A stretch of 51,212 bases of DNA from DASPTT01 sp035623275 (lineage in GTDB: Bacteria; Actinomycetota; Acidimicrobiia; Acidimicrobiales; UBA8190): contig DASPTT010000160.1 of the NCBI GenBank assembly GCA_035623275.1, positions 1-51,212 on the forward strand, written 5' to 3'. This document shows positions 47,734-51,212 of this stretch, piece after piece. Within the stretch, counting starts at the first letter, position 1. Every line of letters starts with the position of its first letter. The position numbers and the translations under genes are program-made. Under the pieces are notes generated by a model. That model saw only the letters and a program-made list of their open reading frames with translations. It searched no databases and was not told the origin of the DNA.

Positions 47734-49494
47734 TCACGCCGCCGTGGTGTCCCGCACCACCTTGTAGAGCCGGAGAGGCGGACAGATGCTGGTGGCAGGG
47801 AACTGGTGGACCAGCTCCGAGAATCCGCTGCCACTTGCGTAGATGTCCGGATAGGCCGCGGTGATCGCGTTGTAGACGCCGCCCGGCGGGGGCACGACGA
47901 GATAGTGCGCATGCCAGACGAGCGGGTCCGCGAGGATCCGCTGGAAGTCCGCGTCATTCGTGATCACGAAGATCCGTGGGTTGGTGCTTCGCATAATGAC
48001 GGTGGCCATGCAGTCGTAGGCGTCGTCCGTCACGACGTCGCCATCGGGAAGATGCAGACGATCGAGATAGTGCATCACCGGGAGAAGGGCGTTGTCACCA
48101 GGAGTCGCGCGAAATCGATCCGGGTGGAACACGGCGACGAGCTGGCCCGACTCCTCGATGCCGATGTTCGGGTTGTCCATGGCCGCAGCGGTCGTCGCCA
48201 GCGAGGGCCCGACCAGGATCAGCGTCACGATCGTCGCCACGCCGGCCTTCACCATTGGTCGGGCGCGCCACTCGTGGCCGATGCGTGGAGGGGAAAGGGC
48301 GCGTGGTGGCGCGGATGTGACGGGTGCATGGCGCGGTGCGAGGAGGAAACCGACGAGAATGACCGACAACGGCACCGCGAGGATGTAGAAACGGAACCAG
48401 GGGAAGACCATGTTCCCCAGAAAGCCGACGAGTGTGAACGAGATCCCTCCGCCGAGGACGGCCAGCGGCGCCAGGATCCGGACGTCCCGCCGGCGAAGCG
48501 CCACCGTCGCGGCGGCGACGAGCACAAGCGGCAGAAGAGGGGCGATCGCCTCGAGGTCGCGCACTTCATGAGCCAGACGTGCTGCATAGTGCCCTGGTTG
48601 GAGGTGGTAATAGGACCCGTACAGCTTGATCTGCGCACTATTGCCGTACTGTGACGTGAACTGTTCGAAGAACGAGCCGGTGATGACCTTGCTGGCCAGC
48701 GCCCATCCGAAGAACGAGACCAGGAACGGCGCCAGATAGATGGTGCTGTCGGTCATCCCCGACACGAATCTCGTGCCTGGGTTCGAGACCCGCCGCGCAC
48801 CGACCACGAAGACCAGCACCCCGCTGAGCGCCGCGGCCAGGATCGCTTCTTCCCGGGCGAGATAACAGAGGGCCAGCATCGAGCCGGCATAGACGAGCGA
48901 CCGCGTGTCGTCGCGTGCCGACCAGCGCGACAGGTACCGGACGGTGCCCACCATCGTGACGAGATACAGCGCTTCGCTCATCCCGTTGGTGGCGTAGTAG
49001 AGGATCATGGGGTTGAGGGCGAACAGCGCCGTCAAGAGGAACCGAATCGGCCTTCCGACCTGCCAGTCCTTCAGCAGTGCGTACATCTGGTACGTGGCAC
49101 CCGCCATGCAGCCGACAGTGACGAGACTGGCGGCCACGTCGCGGCTTACCAGGGGATGCCAAAGATCCTTGAAGAGAAGCGGGACCATGTCCGCCATCGA
49201 CATGAGCGGGTTCCACACGAATCCGATCGCGGCGATGTGAGGGTGGCGTGAGTAGAGAACGTAGAAGCCGTTCGCCATCCGAAAGACGGAGTCGGGTGGG
49301 AAGACCTCGTAGTGAAGGTCGAGGATGAGCGCCAGGACGACATAGAGGGTCGCGGTCAGCGTGAACACCGCGACACCCTCGGTCAGGCGACGGCGGAGCC
49401 GCCGATGCAATGGGTCAGGGCTCGCGATGCGGCGCGGCGCCCCCTGAGAGTCGTGCAGGTCCGGTGAGGACCTGACCGGTGCTACCGAAGTCAC
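47734..49494 (-). CDS. GT-C-like polytopic membrane glycosyltransferase
   Basis: A protein of 586 residues with about eleven helices. The first extracytoplasmic loop has EVFPPDSVFRMANGFYVLYS, with an acidic-aromatic pattern like other GT-C enzymes; GMSEALYLVTMVGTVRYLSR and CYLAREEAILAAALSGVL follow. The soluble C-terminal ~130 residues contain DGDVVTDDAYDCMATVIMRS. GTG 49494 has GGAGG close upstream. It follows the glycoside hydrolase gene on the same strand after 147 bp. Sugar donor and acceptor are unknown. Confidence 0.65.
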   Translation of the reverse strand: MTSVAPVRSSPDLHDSQGAPRRIASPDPLHRRLRRRLTEGVAVFTLTATLYVVLALILDLHYEVFPPDSVFRMANGFYVLYSRHPHIAAIGFVWNPLMSMADMVPLLFKDLWHPLVSRDVAASLVTVGCMAGATYQMYALLKDWQVGRPIRFLLTALFALNPMILYYATNGMSEALYLVTMVGTVRYLSRWSARDDTRSLVYAGSMLALCYLAREEAILAAALSGVLVFVVGARRVSNPGTRFVSGMTDSTIYLAPFLVSFFGWALASKVITGSFFEQFTSQYGNSAQIKLYGSYYHLQPGHYAARLAHEVRDLEAIAPLLPLVLVAAATVALRRRDVRILAPLAVLGGGISFTLVGFLGNMVFPWFRFYILAVPLSVILVGFLLAPRHAPVTSAPPRALSPPRIGHEWRARPMVKAGVATIVTLILVGPSLATTAAAMDNPNIGIEESGQLVAVFHPDRFRATPGDNALLPVMHYLDRLHLPDGDVVTDDAYDCMATVIMRSTNPRIFVITNDADFQRILADPLVWHAHYLVVPPPGGVYNAITAAYPDIYASGSGFSELVHQFPATSICPPLRLYKVVRDTTAA

Positions 49495-49641
49495 TCCCTC
49501 CAGCCTTTCGCACCGCCCGCCCCGGAGCGAAGAGGGTAGCGTCCGGTTGGCGAACGGCCGGCTACCGGACCGTGACGGATGAGTGAACTTTCGTTCCCCC
49601 GAGCGCGGTGTGCCGACCCCACGACAGGAGGCGGGCGACGC

Positions 49642-51033
49642 TCACGCTCGGGGACCCTCGGCGATCACGCCCATCAAGGGATCGCCCGGATAGGTGTCGA
49701 AGGTGCAGTCCGACGGTGGGCCAGGCTCCCAATCCCAGACCAGCAGACCGCTGCTCCCTGCTTGGAGCTGCGCCGTCTCTTTGATCGTGAACTGATCCGC
49801 GCGGGCAGCCGGGGTGGCGCAATCGGGCCCCGTGCCCGCCGTCAATCCGATCTCGCCGCCGATGATCGGCTTCCGCAGGGCGCTCGCTTCGCCGAAGCGG
49901 AGGGCCAGGCCGTTCCATTGGTCGCCGCCGATCGGAATCGGACCGTTGTAGTCGTGATAGGAGAGCACGTCGATACCGCGGCTCGCCGAGACCGTTTCGT
50001 AGTCCGGGCCCGAGGTGCCACATTGGCCACTGCCGATGGTTCCGCTCTCGACGAGATGAACGGGGTCGAGTGCGTGGATCTCGCCTCCAACGGCGTCGAA
50101 GAAGGACCGCATCGCCCGTGCTGCAGCGGCCTCGTCGGGGCAGGTCTGGTGGCCCCCGCAGTCCGAGGGTTGGTATTGCGGAGGACATGTCGAGGCTTCC
50201 GGTTCGGATATCGGCTCCCACATGCCGAGAGCGGGGGACGCCTTGTAGCGATTCACGATGGCCTGCAGGTAGTCCCAGTACGAGAGGGGGGTCAGACCGT
50301 TCGGGTCGACCACCTGGGAGAAGCCGCCCGAGTACCACGCCGGGTCCTTCCAGTTGCCGGCATCACATGCGCCACTTTGTCCCGCGATCACCACGAGAAG
50401 CCGCTGGTGGAATCTCGTCGCTGTGGCGAAGATTCGGTCCAATGCCGACCAGTCGAGTTGATGGGTGTGGATGTTGACGGCCATGCTTCCCTCCCATGCC
50501 CAGAACCTGACGAGGGAGTTCGGTGGGAGGGAACCGAAGAGCTGATCGAGCTGTTGATCGCTGACCATCGTGCCGCAGCTTCCGTTGACCCCCCACGCCG
50601 TCGCGATCTCGTAGGCGTTGACGCCTACGAAATGGTACGGGCGGCCGTCGAGCATGAGCTGGCCGTCGCTCGCCGTGATGGCGTCGGCGGCGTCTGTGGC
50701 GGATGGCCCGACGGTCGATACCGCGGCCGCGGGCGGCGGAGCGGGCTCGTCGAGGGGGACTGGCGTGGTCGTCCCCGTCGGCAGCGTGGCCGCAGGGTCC
50801 TGTCCCGCGTCGGCGTTGGGGGAGGGGCCCGAGCCGGGGTGGCCCGTTGCGTGCGGCCGTGTCGGCTCAACGGGCCGGGCTGCTGTCGAAAGCTGGGACG
50901 ACATCTGGCGCGTGACGGCAGCCGGAGACCCGACGGCTGCGGCCATCGCCGTGGCGACCAGGGTCGTGCTCACGAGTCGGGGCAACGTGCGGCGCCAGGC
51001 AGCTCGGTCACCCGGAAGCCTGCTGCGCGCCAT
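49642..51033 (-). CDS. secreted GH5-like glycoside hydrolase (cellulase/mannanase type)
   Basis: A protein of 463 residues with a signal helix (~20-38), a proline/threonine-rich linker to ~118 and a TIM-barrel catalytic region. The start of the barrel reads DGQLMLDGRPYHFVGVNAYE. The likely acid/base Glu is in LGMWEPISEPE and the nucleophile Glu in RKPIIGGEIGL, matching clan GH-A positions on strands 4 and 7. HDYN and WDWEPGP fit barrel strands between and after these. The substrate is probably a beta-linked polysaccharide such as mannan or glucan. ATG 51033 is used. Confidence 0.82.
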   Translation of the reverse strand: MARSRLPGDRAAWRRTLPRLVSTTLVATAMAAAVGSPAAVTRQMSSQLSTAARPVEPTRPHATGHPGSGPSPNADAGQDPAATLPTGTTTPVPLDEPAPPPAAAVSTVGPSATDAADAITASDGQLMLDGRPYHFVGVNAYEIATAWGVNGSCGTMVSDQQLDQLFGSLPPNSLVRFWAWEGSMAVNIHTHQLDWSALDRIFATATRFHQRLLVVIAGQSGACDAGNWKDPAWYSGGFSQVVDPNGLTPLSYWDYLQAIVNRYKASPALGMWEPISEPEASTCPPQYQPSDCGGHQTCPDEAAAARAMRSFFDAVGGEIHALDPVHLVESGTIGSGQCGTSGPDYETVSASRGIDVLSYHDYNGPIPIGGDQWNGLALRFGEASALRKPIIGGEIGLTAGTGPDCATPAARADQFTIKETAQLQAGSSGLLVWDWEPGPPSDCTFDTYPGDPLMGVIAEGPRA

Positions 51034-51212
51034 CCTCGAGTCATCGGCTCGGTGAGGAAAGCAGCTGAAGGGATTGGGCCGGTGTTGGCTCCCGACCCGC
51101 CCTACGGGTCAGTTGTCGTGGACAACGGCCGACCGGAGTGTCGGCGCTCGGGCTCGCTGGCTCGCGACGTGGGTTGACGACACTGCTACCGTCCGAGGCG
51201 GTGCGCGTCATC

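Noticed and set aside
51187..51212. Possible start of a rightward gene at the right edge (TACCGT, then GTG at 51201)
   Set aside because: Only four codons are inside the window, too little to support a coding feature, although the layout resembles the other leaderless starts.

Overview
The window is a high-GC chromosomal segment from an actinobacterium. Signs are frequent GTG starts, ATGA/GTGA-coupled operons, candidate leaderless promoters, an ECF41 sigma module and a PstSCAB locus with Streptomyces-like PHO-box repeats. An Acidimicrobiia-like lineage is a guess from gene style only. I see no rRNA, tRNA, CRISPR array, transposase or replication origin.

Positions 1-15192 form a Tad/Flp pilus locus. 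An EAL-domain protein (minus strand, running off the left edge into in-frame proline-rich repeats) lies beside a coupled minus-strand operon of CpaB/RcpC-like, TadE-like, TadG-like and TadE-like proteins. A 615-bp gene-free region separates this from a plus-strand operon: a second CpaB/RcpC-like protein, TadZ/CpaE, TadA, TadB, TadC and a polytopic membrane protein. A NarL-type sensor kinase/regulator pair and a small Flp pilin with its own terminator follow. No prepilin peptidase is present in the window.

Positions 15307-21413 hold four polytopic membrane proteins that look like GT-C-type glycosyltransferases. One of them (15307-16815) is a paralogue of the membrane protein inside the tad operon, which suggests but does not prove a role in glycosylating pili or the envelope. 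Inorganic pyrophosphatase (ppa) follows at 21496.

Positions 22021-37624 are a phosphate and cell-surface region. A glycine-rich anchored protein and two paralogous lipoproteins run leftward. Rightward runs pstC-pstA-pstB, then two membrane-tethered PstS-like proteins, a sortase-fold protein lacking all three catalytic residues, a cupredoxin-like lipoprotein without copper ligands, and a further PstS-like protein ending at a strong hairpin. Candidate PHO boxes precede pstC and the last PstS-like gene. This extended pst cluster is the best candidate here for an undescribed system.

Positions 37665-51212 are mixed accessory genes: an MGT-family glycosyltransferase, an SDR oxidoreductase, a short DUF4177-like protein, a secreted PQQ-type propeller protein with seven 54-residue repeats, a limonene-epoxide-hydrolase-like enzyme, an ECF41 sigma factor with its CxxC partner and a textbook ECF41 promoter, a coupled four-gene cassette of secreted or anchored proteins, another GT-C-like protein and a secreted glycoside hydrolase.
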